Shown: positions 1-8,788, counted from the first letter of the stretch. The stretch is DNA of 64,000 bases from Actinomycetes bacterium (GCA_021801795.1 JAJYXR010000006.1:62001-126000); one strand, 5' to 3'. Translations and numbers: made by a program. The notes: generated by a model not told the origin, from the letters alone.

Positions 1-29
1 GGTCGGCCTCTACGACAAGGAGATAAGAG

Positions 30-398
30 ATGCCCGAGTTCAAGGACGTCACCGACGAGATCACTAAGACAGCCCGGGACGCGGCCTACGTAGCGGTAGG
101 CCTCGGTGTGCTGGGATTCCAGCGCGCCCAGGTGCGGCGTCAGGAGCTGCTGAAGCGCCTGTCGGAGCCTCGTGGACGCATCGAGGACCGGATCACCGAG
201 GTGCGCGCCGAGGTGGCGAAGCGAGCGAAGACCGTAGACGGGAAGGTCGAGACCGCCATTGACCGCCTGGAGGCCACCCTGGAGCCCATCGAGGAGCGCC
301 TTCCCGCCCAGGCTCGTGAGCTGGTGAAGCAGGCCCACGTCCAGGCTCGTGAGGTACGCCAGCAGATCTGGAACCTCCTCGCCAGCGACGCCGCCTGA
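30..398 (+). CDS. Coiled-coil hypothetical protein
   Basis: A 122-residue protein with no recognised enzymatic domain. Residues about 15-30 (DAAYVAVGLGVLGF) are mildly hydrophobic. The rest is a charged helix rich in Arg, Glu, Ala and Val, with heptad-like spacing typical of a coiled coil. A strong ribosome binding site, AAGGAGAT, ends about 6 bases before the ATG and supports this start. It resembles small actinobacterial helical proteins loosely compared with phasins or heparin-binding haemagglutinin, but I cannot assign a function. It converges with the epimerase at 548-1453, and a strong hairpin lies between them. The open frame and RBS are seen; the coiled coil is inferred from composition. 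Confidence 0.8.
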   Translation: MPEFKDVTDEITKTARDAAYVAVGLGVLGFQRAQVRRQELLKRLSEPRGRIEDRITEVRAEVAKRAKTVDGKVETAIDRLEATLEPIEERLPAQARELVKQAHVQAREVRQQIWNLLASDAA

Positions 399-493
399 TC
401 AAAGCCGCCGGCTGTCGGTCCCCCTACCGGTAGCCGTGCCGGACCGTCCAAGCCCCCGCAGGGCGGTCCCGGACCGGTCCCCCCTGGCCGGTC

Positions 494-547
494 CACCCCA
501 CCGGACAACCTGCCGCGCACCGGCAGGTTGTCCGGCTCTATGGGGTG
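494..547. terminator. Long two-tier inverted repeat between convergent genes
   Basis: An inner perfect 15-bp stem (501-515 pairing with 521-535) encloses a five-base loop CGCAC. An outer 7-bp stem, CACCCCA at 494-500 with TGGGGTG at 541-547, encloses it with a short bulge. It sits between two convergent genes and ends where the minus-strand epimerase stops, so a bidirectional terminator is the simplest reading. There is no clear T tract, which is common in GC-rich bacteria. Confidence 0.6.
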
Positions 548-1453
548 TCATAGGGCTGCATCAGACTTCTCACGCCAGTAGCCGAGGACGTCGGCGAGCG
601 TCTCGTCGAGCGTCTTTCGTGGCTCCCACCCTGTAGTGGAGACGAGCAGGCTGGGATCTCCGCGCAGGACCGGGAGATCCACGGGCCTGACGAGCGCAGG
701 ATCCACCTCGAGGGACAAACCGCCTCCGGCCAGATCGACCAGGCGTTCGGCTATCTTCGAGATGGCCACGTCCCGGCCGGAGCAGACGTTATAGACGGCC
801 CCGGGTGATCCCTGCAGGACCAGCAGCCGGTATGCGCGAACGACGTCGCGAACGTCGGTCAGGTCGCGCCTCGCGGAGAGATTACCCACGGGGATGGTCC
901 GCTGTCCCGAGCGCTGGGCAGCGACCACCCTCGAGGCAAGTGCGCTGACGGCGAAGTCGGCTGACTGACCGGGACCCACATGGTTGAAGGGGCGCACCCG
1001 GATCACCTTCAGACCGCTGCCGAGATAGGCCTGAACACCCAGGTACTCGGCTGCGACCTTGCTGGCGGCATAGGGGGTTGCCGGCCGGAGCTGCGCCTCC
1101 TCCCCGAGGGGAAGCTCCTCCTCGCTGACGGGGCCATAGACCTCAGCGGAGCTGGTGAGCAGGACAATGGGTGGCCTCTCGCAGGATATGGCCGCCTGGA
1201 GAAGGTTCAGGGTGCCCACCGCGTTCACCTCGAAGACCCTGGCGGGATCGTCCCACGATCTGCCCACATGGCTGAAGGCCGCCATGTGGTAGACCACGTC
1301 GGGTGCTTTCGCCACGAGCACTCGACGTAGGCTCTCACCGTCTCGGACATCGGTCTCCCGATCTATCAGGATTACCTCGTCACCCGCCTCGGTCAGGTAA
1401 GCGGCCAGCCAGGTGCCCACGAAGCCGTTGCCGCCGGTTATCAGCGCTCGCAC
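548..1453 (-). CDS. NAD-dependent sugar-nucleotide epimerase/dehydratase (GDP-mannose dehydratase/Rmd-like)
   Basis: A 301-residue extended short-chain dehydrogenase. The N-terminal Rossmann motif GGNGFVG (residues 7-13) binds NAD(P). A Ser-Ser pair (LTSSAEVYG) and the catalytic YAASK tetrad element follow in the expected order. RPFNHVGPGQ and a late VYNVCSG stretch are typical of the GDP-mannose 4,6-dehydratase and GDP-4-keto-6-deoxymannose reductase branch. It probably acts in the cytoplasm on a nucleotide-linked 6-deoxyhexose. It lies 54 bases downstream of three GT4 glycosyltransferases on the same strand and is probably the last gene of that unit. The exact substrate cannot be fixed from sequence; a UDP-sugar epimerase is the alternative. 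Confidence 0.8.
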   Translation of the reverse strand: MRALITGGNGFVGTWLAAYLTEAGDEVILIDRETDVRDGESLRRVLVAKAPDVVYHMAAFSHVGRSWDDPARVFEVNAVGTLNLLQAAISCERPPIVLLTSSAEVYGPVSEEELPLGEEAQLRPATPYAASKVAAEYLGVQAYLGSGLKVIRVRPFNHVGPGQSADFAVSALASRVVAAQRSGQRTIPVGNLSARRDLTDVRDVVRAYRLLVLQGSPGAVYNVCSGRDVAISKIAERLVDLAGGGLSLEVDPALVRPVDLPVLRGDPSLLVSTTGWEPRKTLDETLADVLGYWREKSDAAL

Positions 1454-1507
1454 GGCTCGACCTTAGTGTGTTCAGGCGCTGACCCACCCTGTGTGCAGGT
1501 GGCTTCC

Positions 1508-2713
1508 TCAACCGACACTGCCACCCCTGGCGCTGGGGCGATCCCCGGCGGCGGCAAGCGCCGCCCGGTAAGCCGATATGTGGCCAGCCGCGCTCGCCTC
1601 CCAGGTGTAGGACGCCGCTGTATCGAGCCCCAACTCGCGCTTCGCACTGGCTTCGCTCCCACCTGCGAGGGCGCCTTCGATGGCTTCGGCCAGCGAGGTC
1701 GCGGAGCCAGCTTCTGCCAGCCATGCGGCACCACCGGCTAACTCTGCCATAGCAGTTGCACGGGTGGTCACCAGCTGCGTGCCGCAGGCAAGTGCCTCGA
1801 GCGCGGGAAGCCCGAAGCCCTCCTCCATTGCCGGATAGACCACCGCAGATGCACCTCGTAGGAGCGCTGGTACATCGTCTCGTGGAACGTAACCCAGGCG
1901 TATCACCCGCTCAGCATGACGGGCAGCCCTGATGGCCGCGTCGACCTCCTGGGATCCCCAGCCCGGCGCTCCAGCGAGCACGAGTACCAGCTCCGGCCTG
2001 GCCCCAGCCAGGAGGTCGAAGGCACCGATGAGCACAGGGACAGCCTTGCGTGGCTCGATGGTGCCGACGAACAGCAGGTAGGGGCCGCCAATGCCGTATC
2101 GCTCCCCCACCGTGTCATCACCTGCGCAGGCACCCGGGTGGAAACGGTGGTGGTCGACCCCGTGGGGGACCACGAACACCGGGCCTGCCGGCCTGAAGCG
2201 CTCACGCAGCAGATCAGCCGTATGGGAGCTCACGCATATGATCGCCTGGGCCCTCTCCGATGCGACCCTTATGGCCCGGCGAAAGAAGCCCACCTTCCAA
2301 CGCTCGTGCCACTCGGGGTGATCGAAGAAGGTGAGATCGTGGACCGTGACCACCTTCGCCAGCCGCGACAGCTCCGGCATCGTGTAATGGGGTCCATGGT
2401 GCACCTCCGCCCCCGACCGGGCAACTAGGCCCGGTAGCAGAACCTGCTCCCAGCCGAGCCGCAGCGGCCGCGCTCGAGGTGCTGCTGGTCTCAGGGCATG
2501 CTCACGGTCCGGAGCGGATCGCCCTCCGGCCAGGATGGCGGCGAACCTCTCGCCGTCCGAGCGCCTGGTCCACACCGTGATGTCCAGCTCTGGTCGGACA
2601 GACAGGGCATCTAGCAGGTCCAGCACGTACCTACCTGCCCCGGCAGGCTTAGCCGGCACGGAGGTGGCATCGAAAGACACGCGGATCGCGTCGCTCACCC
2701 GAGCGACCTCCAC
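1508..2713 (-). CDS. Glycosyltransferase family 4
   Basis: A 401-residue GT-B glycosyltransferase. The N-terminal half starts RVSFDATSVPAKPAGAGRY, giving the acceptor-side glycine loop. HGPHYTMP and VVTVHDLTFF are typical of mannosyl- or rhamnosyltransferases of this family. The C-terminal donor domain has GTIEPRKAVP and the E-x7-E motif EEGFGLPALEA that contacts the nucleotide-sugar. It is cytoplasmic or membrane-peripheral and would add one sugar to a lipid-linked or surface glycan. Its start overlaps the end of the upstream GT4 gene by 19 bases, indicating translational coupling. It is one of three tandem paralogues; donor and acceptor are unknown. Confidence 0.88.
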   Translation of the reverse strand: MEVARVSDAIRVSFDATSVPAKPAGAGRYVLDLLDALSVRPELDITVWTRRSDGERFAAILAGGRSAPDREHALRPAAPRARPLRLGWEQVLLPGLVARSGAEVHHGPHYTMPELSRLAKVVTVHDLTFFDHPEWHERWKVGFFRRAIRVASERAQAIICVSSHTADLLRERFRPAGPVFVVPHGVDHHRFHPGACAGDDTVGERYGIGGPYLLFVGTIEPRKAVPVLIGAFDLLAGARPELVLVLAGAPGWGSQEVDAAIRAARHAERVIRLGYVPRDDVPALLRGASAVVYPAMEEGFGLPALEALACGTQLVTTRATAMAELAGGAAWLAEAGSATSLAEAIEGALAGGSEASAKRELGLDTAASYTWEASAAGHISAYRAALAAAGDRPSARGGSVG

Positions 2714-3804
2714 AGCTCCGCATGGTGCCTAGCTGCGGCGGCCCATGTCAGGCAGGCCGCGCGTTCATGACCTAGTTCCACCAGCTCACGGCGTAGAGCC
2801 TCATCAGAGACTAGCTGGACTATCCCCCCGGCGATAGATCCCACATCGGTGGGATCCACGACCAGAGCGAAACCGTCTGCGCTAGGCATCGGGCTGGCCA
2901 GCACAGGCGTCCCCGATGCCATGGCCTCCAGCGGGGGCAGGCCGAATCCCTCGTAGAGGGGGACGTACGCGACCGCTCCGGCAGCCCGGTAGAGAGCCGC
3001 CAGCACCGGCTCGTCGACGCGTCCGGCCAGGACCGCACCTGGGGGTGGAGAGAGACGTGGTCCCCATCCCTTGGGACCGACGACCACGAGCGGCCAGGGC
3101 TCCCTCACCTGGCGCCGGTAGAGCTCATATGCGGAGAACAACCGCCCCAGGTTCTTACGTGGCTCAAGGGTGCCCACGCTCAGCAGGTACGGAACGTCTC
3201 CGAGGATCCCGAGCGACCGGAGCAGGAGCCCGGCTCGGTCTAGGTCGGGAGCCACGAGGTGATCAGAACCCTCTGCTATGACCGACACTCGATCTTCGCC
3301 CAGTCCAGCCTCCACTAGATCATCTGCCACCGGGGACGACGGCACCACGACGTGGTCAGCGTGGCGGATCAGGCGAACCAGCGCGCGCTCATGAAAGGCA
3401 GTCCCGCGTGCGTTATAGGCATGGGGGAAGCGTCGCCAGGCCAGATCGTGCACCGTTAGGACAGATACCGGACGATGAGGGCCTCGCGACGGCGGAATCG
3501 CCATGGATGTGGAGTGGAGGAGGTCGAAACCCCGGGGACCGGTTATCAGGCCGTGTTCCCAGGCTCTTATGAGCAGCCGGTCGGGTAGGCGAGAGAGCCT
3601 CTTCGGAAATCCAAGCGCGTCGACCGGGTCGGGGCGCTCAGCGGTCATGGCGGCCAGTAGCTCAACCTCTGGCGTTTCTTCTCCCCCCTCTGCCATCTCC
3701 AGAAGGCCCCTGCAGAGGCCTCGGGCATAGGTGGCGATCCCACCTGGAACTCGTCGGCGGAGCTGCTCCACCACCAGCAGGACCCTCATCGGCTGAGAGC
3801 TCAA
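2695..3804 (-). CDS. Glycosyltransferase family 4
   Basis: A 369-residue GT4 enzyme, the middle gene of a three-gene glycosyltransferase array. The N-terminus (RVLLVVEQLRRRVPGGIATY) carries the acceptor-domain glycine loop. VLTVHDLAWRRFP follows, then GTLEPRKNLGRL and YEGFGLPPLEAMASG, with the conserved E-x7-E pair of the donor domain. It overlaps the upstream gene by four bases (ATGA) and the downstream GT4 by 19 bases, so the three are almost certainly co-translated. Divergence between the paralogues suggests different linkages rather than recent duplication. It probably builds a surface polysaccharide from sugars made by the rml/ugd/uxs genes nearby; that link is inferred from context only. 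Confidence 0.88.
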   Translation of the reverse strand: MSSQPMRVLLVVEQLRRRVPGGIATYARGLCRGLLEMAEGGEETPEVELLAAMTAERPDPVDALGFPKRLSRLPDRLLIRAWEHGLITGPRGFDLLHSTSMAIPPSRGPHRPVSVLTVHDLAWRRFPHAYNARGTAFHERALVRLIRHADHVVVPSSPVADDLVEAGLGEDRVSVIAEGSDHLVAPDLDRAGLLLRSLGILGDVPYLLSVGTLEPRKNLGRLFSAYELYRRQVREPWPLVVVGPKGWGPRLSPPPGAVLAGRVDEPVLAALYRAAGAVAYVPLYEGFGLPPLEAMASGTPVLASPMPSADGFALVVDPTDVGSIAGGIVQLVSDEALRRELVELGHERAACLTWAAAARHHAELWRSLG

Positions 3805-5018
3805 CTCCCACTCTCCCTGGCATCACGGTAGAGCTTCACCAGGCTCTCGGCAGTCCTATCCCAGCTGTAGAGCTCGACCCTCGTCCTTCCCCTGGTCACC
3901 ATGTCCTCTCGCAGCACCTCGTCGTCGAGCAGTAGCTCGATGCCAGCCGCCAGCTCCCGGAAGTCACCGGGAGCGACCAGCAGTGCTGCATCTCCGAGCA
4001 CCTCCGGTAGTGCCCCAGCCGTGGTCGCGACCACCGGAGTACCAGCCGCCATGGCCTCCAGGGGTGGGAAACCGAAGCCCTCGTAGAGCGAAGGAAATGC
4101 AAAGACTGCCGCTCGCTCCAGCAAGGCTGCCCTGGTCGCCCCGTCCACATGACCCAGCCGGGCAATCCTGGCTCTGTGGGGACAGGCCCGCAGTGCCTCC
4201 TCGAAAGCCTCCGCACCCCATCCATCAGGTCCTGCCACCACCAGGGTCAGATCTGGGTGGGTGGGTGCCAGGAGACCGAAGGCTCTCACCAGGTTCTCCA
4301 GTCCCTTCCTCGGCTCAACACGCCCCAGCGCCAGGACGAAGGGACCACGTGGAAGGGCTGCTGGGGGGGTCTGGCGAAGGGCATTGGCTGGGCCAGCGTC
4401 AACGCCACCGGGTCCGAAAGCCGCCGACGGGGGCAGTGTGGGCAGTGTGGGCAGTGTAGGAACGCCGTAGGGTACGACCACCACTCTGGACGGCTCTGGC
4501 CCGAGCAGCTCCATCACCTCCTCTGCCACTGCCTGGCTGGGGGTAGCCACCCACGCGCCCTGCCTCACCGCGCTGCTGAGCAGCCCTCTGACGGCAAGTG
4601 TCGCCTTCGTGCATACCTCGGGCTTCACGAACATCGCCATGTCGTGGATCGACACCACCCGCTGAGCGCTACGCACGGGTGGGACCACGTAATTCGTTCC
4701 GTGAACCACGTCTAGTGGACCAGTCCACCTCTCCACCACCGGATGACCGAACCACGCCCACGAACGGTGGAGCGCCCGTGCCGGCAGGAGGCTGCCGGCA
4801 GCTTCCGTGCCGCCATGAACCTGTGCGCGCAGCTTCGCCCGTCCACCAAGGCTGACTGCATAAGGCCGTATGGTGATATCTCCCGACATCTTCTCCATGG
4901 CACCCAGCGCCCCCGCGACGAACTCACCTACGCCGGTCCGCACACCGAGCAGGGGGGTGGCATCGAAGGCCACCAGCAGACCAGGACTCGGATCTCCCAC
5001 GCACCGAGCCTTGCACAC
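3801..5018 (-). CDS. Glycosyltransferase family 4 with short TLP repeat
   Basis: A GT4 glycosyltransferase of up to 405 residues, first gene of the array. LVAFDATPLLGVRTGVGEF is the acceptor-domain start; VSIHDMAMFV, GRVEPRKGLENL and YEGFGFPPLEAMAAG are family signatures. Residues about 187-196 contain the three-fold TLP repeat, encoded by three 9-base units at 4432-4458, in the linker before the donor domain. The GTG at 5018 gives a Cys-rich lead (MCKARC) not typical of the family, so the in-frame GTG at 5000, just before GDPSPGLLVAF, may be the true start. The promoter must lie in the 31 bases shared with divergent cofD. Confidence 0.86.
   Translation of the reverse strand: MCKARCVGDPSPGLLVAFDATPLLGVRTGVGEFVAGALGAMEKMSGDITIRPYAVSLGGRAKLRAQVHGGTEAAGSLLPARALHRSWAWFGHPVVERWTGPLDVVHGTNYVVPPVRSAQRVVSIHDMAMFVKPEVCTKATLAVRGLLSSAVRQGAWVATPSQAVAEEVMELLGPEPSRVVVVPYGVPTLPTLPTLPPSAAFGPGGVDAGPANALRQTPPAALPRGPFVLALGRVEPRKGLENLVRAFGLLAPTHPDLTLVVAGPDGWGAEAFEEALRACPHRARIARLGHVDGATRAALLERAAVFAFPSLYEGFGFPPLEAMAAGTPVVATTAGALPEVLGDAALLVAPGDFRELAAGIELLLDDEVLREDMVTRGRTRVELYSWDRTAESLVKLYRDARESGS
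4432..4458. repeat. 9-base tandem repeat, three copies, in GT4 gene
   Basis: Three units of GGCAGTGTG (the last ending in A) encode Thr-Leu-Pro three times on the minus strand, inside the glycosyltransferase at 3801-5018. The unit length keeps the reading frame. Confidence 0.85.
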
Positions 5019-5049
5019 GGTAGTAACGGCCAGGGGCAGCTAGCCTCGC

Positions 5050-6009
5050 GTGTCGATGATCGTGGCACTGGCAGGAGGAGTGGGAGCAGCGCGCATGCTG
5101 AGGGGACTGGCTCAGGTCCTGCCAGCGGAGGACATCGTCACGATAGTCAACACCGGCGACGACGAGATGATCCACGGCCTTCACGTCAGCCCCGACCTGG
5201 ACACCGTCATGTACACCCTCGCAGGCCTCGCAGACGACCAGCGGGGCTGGGGACTGGCAGGCGAGACCTGGAACGTCATGGAGTACCTGGAGGAGCTGGG
5301 AGGTGAGACATGGTTCCGCCTCGGTGACAAGGATCTCGCCACCCACCTGTACAGGACCGGACGCCTCTCACAGGGGGCACCACTGTCCCAGGTGACCGCC
5401 GAGCTGGCAGCCAGGCTGGGAGTGCCCGCTCGCCTCCTGCCTATGACCGACGACGAGGTTCGCACACGCGTAAGGCTGTCATCCGGAGAGGAGGTCAGCT
5501 TCCAGCACTACTTCGTACGCCTCTCCCACGACGTGGCCATATCGGCCGTTCGCTTCCATGGCATCGATGAAGCCAGACCGGCCCCTGGGGTCATGGAGGC
5601 TCTGGCCCATGCCGGTGCCGTCATCATCTGCCCCTCGAACCCGGTGGTATCGATCGGCCCCATCCTGGCCATCGAAGGCGTCAGGGCCTTCCTTGCGGAC
5701 CATCGCGGGCGTGTCGTGGCTGTCTCTCCTCTCATCGCAGGAAAAGCCCTGAAGGGACCCGCCGACAGGATGCTCGTGGAGCTCGGAGGGGAGGCATCGG
5801 TCGTGGAGGTGGCCCGCACCTATGCCGACGTCGCCGGAACCCTGGTGATCGACGAAACAGATCGCGAACAGGCTGACCTCGTGGAGGGAGCCGGATGTCG
5901 CGCTGTGGTAGCGAGGGCAGTGATGCACGACCTCCGTAGTGCCGAGCTGCTGGCCCGAGCTGTTCTGGACGCCGCTGGTTATGCCTACAGCACTCCCGGA
6001 CCCCGATGA
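5050..6009 (+). CDS. cofD: 2-phospho-L-lactate transferase (F420 biosynthesis)
   Basis: A 319-residue CofD/FbiA enzyme. It transfers a phospholactyl-type group from its guanylyl-activated form to the 7,8-didemethyl-8-hydroxy-5-deazariboflavin Fo, giving F420-0 (dehydro-F420-0 when the donor is the phosphoenolpyruvate form). The N-terminal GGVGAAR loop, NTGDDE, SPDLDTVMYTLAG and ICPSNPVVSIGPIL are hallmark motifs, and the length is normal. The GTG at 5050 or the ATG at 5056 both place GGVGAAR near the N-terminus. It overlaps cofE by four bases (ATGA). Divergent glycosyltransferases lie 31 bases away. It implies the organism makes F420; the Fo synthase (FbiC/CofG-H) and the GTP-dependent guanylyltransferase are not in this window. 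Confidence 0.95.
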   Translation: MSMIVALAGGVGAARMLRGLAQVLPAEDIVTIVNTGDDEMIHGLHVSPDLDTVMYTLAGLADDQRGWGLAGETWNVMEYLEELGGETWFRLGDKDLATHLYRTGRLSQGAPLSQVTAELAARLGVPARLLPMTDDEVRTRVRLSSGEEVSFQHYFVRLSHDVAISAVRFHGIDEARPAPGVMEALAHAGAVIICPSNPVVSIGPILAIEGVRAFLADHRGRVVAVSPLIAGKALKGPADRMLVELGGEASVVEVARTYADVAGTLVIDETDREQADLVEGAGCRAVVARAVMHDLRSAELLARAVLDAAGYAYSTPGPR

Positions 6010-6749
6010 CCGCTGGCAGCGGAGCATGCATACCGGGCGGCTCCGGGATCGCCGTCATCCCGGTGGCTGGCATCGGTGAGGTCTCCCCGGGAGAGGATCT
6101 CGGGCTACTGATCGCACGTAACGCAGATGTCCGTGCTGGCGACGTAGTGGTGGTCACCCAGAAGATCGTCTCGAAGGCCGAAGGGCGTCTCGTCGAGATC
6201 GATCCAGACGAACCAGGGGCGAAGGCCCGGCTGGTGGAGGGCGAGGCCGAGCGAGTCCTGCGGAAGAGGGGCGACCTGATGATCACCGAGACTAGACAGG
6301 GGTTCGTATGCGCTAACGCAGGCATAGACCTGTCGAACGTGCCTCTAGGTCTGGCCGCCCTGCTCCCCCTGGACCCCGACCTGTCTGCCAGGCGTATTCT
6401 CGACAGGCTCAGGGACATTCTCGACCTCGGACCCGACAGGCCTCTGGGTGTGATCGTCTCCGACACCTTCGGCAGGACCTGGCGGCGTGGAGTCACCGAC
6501 GTGGCCATTGGATGCGCCGGGATCGCAGGGGTCGTGGACCTGAGGGGATCGCCCGACGCCCTCGGACGAGAGCTGGTCGCCACCGAGGTCTGCGTCGCAG
6601 ACGAGATCGCCGGTGCCGCTGAGCTCGTCATGGGCAAGGACCTCTCCGTGCCCGTTGCTCTCGTGCGAGGGATCGACGCCAGATGGTTCAGGAGGTCGTC
6701 GGTTCGAGATGAGGTGATACGAGATCCTCGAGAGGACCTATTCCGTTGA
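6006..6749 (+). CDS. cofE: Coenzyme F420:L-glutamate ligase, single domain
   Basis: A 247-residue CofE that adds gamma-linked glutamates to F420-0 using GTP. Motifs include VVVTQKIVSKAEGR, DLMITETRQGFVCANAGID and VIVSDTFGRTWRRG, matching the ligase domain from end to end. Mycobacterial FbiB carries an extra C-terminal nitroreductase-like FMN domain of about 200 residues that reduces dehydro-F420-0. That domain is absent here, and the gene ends just after the ligase domain. A separate nitroreductase-family gene lies at 25317-25949, but there is no evidence the two act together. The start overlaps the cofD stop (ATGA). The 3' end overlaps the convergent epimerase by 12 bases. Confidence 0.93.
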   Translation: MTAGSGACIPGGSGIAVIPVAGIGEVSPGEDLGLLIARNADVRAGDVVVVTQKIVSKAEGRLVEIDPDEPGAKARLVEGEAERVLRKRGDLMITETRQGFVCANAGIDLSNVPLGLAALLPLDPDLSARRILDRLRDILDLGPDRPLGVIVSDTFGRTWRRGVTDVAIGCAGIAGVVDLRGSPDALGRELVATEVCVADEIAGAAELVMGKDLSVPVALVRGIDARWFRRSSVRDEVIRDPREDLFR

Positions 6750-7700
6750 GCTCCTGAGCGCTCTGCGAACGTAGTCGATGACAGCCCCGGTCCCCTCCTC
6801 CAGCTCGGTCCAGGGACTCCATCCCAGGTGGATACCCGCCCTGGCGGGATCCAGGGAGTTCCGCCTCAGCTCGCCAGGGCGTGGCGGCTCGTGATGCGGC
6901 ACCGTGGCGCAGCCTGCCTGCCTGGCCATCACCGCAGCCAGCTCGTTCACGGAGACCTCCTGACCGGTCCCCACGTTCATGAGCAGGCCGCCGCCCCGCG
7001 AGGCAGCCCTGACAAAGGCATCGACCACGTCGTCCACGAAAACGAAGTCCCGTGTCTGCTCCCCGTCACCGAAGATGGTGACCGGCTTGCCCGTGACCAA
7101 CCGGTCCGCGAATATCGCCACCACTCCTGCCTCACCGTGCGGATCCTGCCTCGGCCCGTAGACATTGCCAAGGGCCAGGGCGACGAACTCGACCGAATGG
7201 AGTTCCCGGTAAGCGACCAGGTAGTCGACGGCCGACTTCTTCGACACCCCGTAGGGTGAGAGCGGGCGATGTGGATGGGCCTCGCCCACCGGCAGCTCCG
7301 ACGGGTCTGGCTCGCCATAGAGCGTGCCGCCGCTGGCCGCGAAGACCACCCGTGTGCCATCCACCGCCCTGGCACCCTCCAGCACCCGGAGGGTGCCCAG
7401 GATGTTCACCTCGGCATCGAAGGTGGGGTTCGCGACCGACACCCGGACATCGGCCTGGGCAGCGAGATGAAATATCACCTGGGGGTGGCGCCTGGCCACC
7501 AGGTCGACCAGCTCCGGCGAGCGTATGTCGAGCTGGTGAAACCTGAGGCGCCCTCCCCCCACGGTCCTCGCATCGGCGAGGTTCGAGAGGCTGCCGGTGG
7601 AAAGGTCGTCCACCACGTCCACCGAATGGTCCTCGGCCAGCAGGCGGTCCACCAGGGTGGAGCCGATGAACCCGGCACCTCCGGTAACCATCATCTGCAT
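6738..7700 (-). CDS. NAD-dependent epimerase (UDP-glucose 4-epimerase-like)
   Basis: An extended SDR of 320 residues. The ATG at 7700 is chosen because it lies two bases after the upstream stop and places the NAD motif GGAGFIGS at residues 7-14. The open frame continues upstream only as a shadow of the nucleotidyltransferase gene. Further motifs are DDLSTGSLSNL, AAQADVRVSV and the catalytic YGVSK, then NVYGPRQDPHGEAGVV and GDGEQTRDFVFVDDV, all typical of UDP-glucose or UDP-GlcNAc 4-epimerases. It is the last gene of the long minus-strand sugar-nucleotide operon and converges with cofE. The substrate is probably UDP-glucose/galactose but is not proved. Confidence 0.87.
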   Translation of the reverse strand: MQMMVTGGAGFIGSTLVDRLLAEDHSVDVVDDLSTGSLSNLADARTVGGGRLRFHQLDIRSPELVDLVARRHPQVIFHLAAQADVRVSVANPTFDAEVNILGTLRVLEGARAVDGTRVVFAASGGTLYGEPDPSELPVGEAHPHRPLSPYGVSKKSAVDYLVAYRELHSVEFVALALGNVYGPRQDPHGEAGVVAIFADRLVTGKPVTIFGDGEQTRDFVFVDDVVDAFVRAASRGGGLLMNVGTGQEVSVNELAAVMARQAGCATVPHHEPPRPGELRRNSLDPARAGIHLGWSPWTELEEGTGAVIDYVRRALRSSTE

Positions 7701-7702
7701 GC

Positions 7703-8788
7703 CTAGCCATCCTCCCTGGCCAGCCGCGCGCCTTCCACGACGGAGCCCGCAGCCACCCTCACACCCGGTCCCACGATGCTCGTCGAGCTGATCCGGGCAC
7801 CTTCGAGGACCACCGCGCCAGGACCGACGATCGAGTCCGTGACCGACGCATCCCTGCACAGGACCGATCCGGCAAGCATCACCGAGCGCCGCAGGACCGC
7901 GCCCTTCTCGACCCGGCATCCCTCCCCTACCACAGCGCCGGCCACGGAAGCTCCGGCCTCGACGACCCCTCCCTGGCACACCAGGGACGGACGTCCTACT
8001 TCCCCCTGGATGCTCACATCACCTCTGACCCACACACCTGCGGAGACCTCCCGCGCATCTGGCAGAGGCGGAAGACCGCGAAGACCACCGAGGATGTCGA
8101 AGCTGGCCTGCAGGTAGGCCTCCGGGGTCCCCGTGTCCAGCCAGTACGCGGCGCTCGCCATGGCGAAAAGCCTGCCCGATGCAACCAGGGCCGGAAAGGT
8201 CTCCCGCTCGACAGACACCCTCCTCCCCGCCGGAATCCGATCCAGGACCTCGGGCTCCAACACGTAGGTGCCCGCGTTTATGTGGTTAGCAGGGGCCTCG
8301 CCTGGTGGTGGCTTCTCCACGAACCGCTCCACCTGCCCTCGCGAGTCCGTCACCACCACCCCATAGCGCGACGGATCATCGACCGTGCTCAGCGCTATGG
8401 TGGCTAGAGCGCCTGAATGCCTATGGAACTCCACCATCGCGCCCAGCGCGAGATCGGTCAACACATCTCCGTTCACCACCACGAAGGTCTCCTCGATGCC
8501 AGCCGCGGTAGCGGCGAACCGTATGGCACCCGCCGTATCTAGGGGCTCTGGCTCGACCGCGTAGCTGAGACGCACGCCACCGGCTAGTGCATCTGGGTAT
8601 CCAGCCATGAACGCGTCCGGCCGGTATCCGAGTGACAGGACAGCTTCACCCACTCCGTGCCTCGCGAGATGTGCGAGCACCCGCTCCAGCATCGGCTGCC
8701 CCGCCACCGGGAGCAGCTGCTTCGGCACGGCGTAGGTGAGCGGCCGGAGCCGGGTGCCCTCCCCGCCGACGAGGACGACTGCCCTCAC
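7703..8788 (-). CDS. manB: Sugar-1-phosphate nucleotidyltransferase with left-handed beta-helix tail
   Basis: A 361-residue nucleotidyltransferase. Its N-terminal Rossmann-like domain has VLVGGEGTRLRPLT with the catalytic GxGxRLxPLT signature and PKQLLPVAGQPM. VNGDVLTD (metal-binding Asp) and FVEKPP (sugar-phosphate Lys) follow. Residues about 245-355 are hexapeptide repeats (VVEAGASVAGAVVGEG) forming a left-handed beta helix, as in mannose-1-phosphate guanylyltransferases. In mycobacteria the equivalent gene lies beside fbiA/fbiB and is called manB, and this context matches. It would make GDP-mannose or a related NDP-sugar in the cytoplasm. The start overlaps the preceding gene by four bases. 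Glucose-1-phosphate thymidylyltransferase activity is the alternative. Confidence 0.85.
   Translation of the reverse strand: MRAVVLVGGEGTRLRPLTYAVPKQLLPVAGQPMLERVLAHLARHGVGEAVLSLGYRPDAFMAGYPDALAGGVRLSYAVEPEPLDTAGAIRFAATAAGIEETFVVVNGDVLTDLALGAMVEFHRHSGALATIALSTVDDPSRYGVVVTDSRGQVERFVEKPPPGEAPANHINAGTYVLEPEVLDRIPAGRRVSVERETFPALVASGRLFAMASAAYWLDTGTPEAYLQASFDILGGLRGLPPLPDAREVSAGVWVRGDVSIQGEVGRPSLVCQGGVVEAGASVAGAVVGEGCRVEKGAVLRRSVMLAGSVLCRDASVTDSIVGPGAVVLEGARISSTSIVGPGVRVAAGSVVEGARLAREDG

Noticed and set aside
7701-7979. N-terminal extension of the epimerase at 6738-7700
   Set aside because: It is an Arg/Gly-rich shadow of the upstream nucleotidyltransferase; the true Rossmann start follows ATG 7700.
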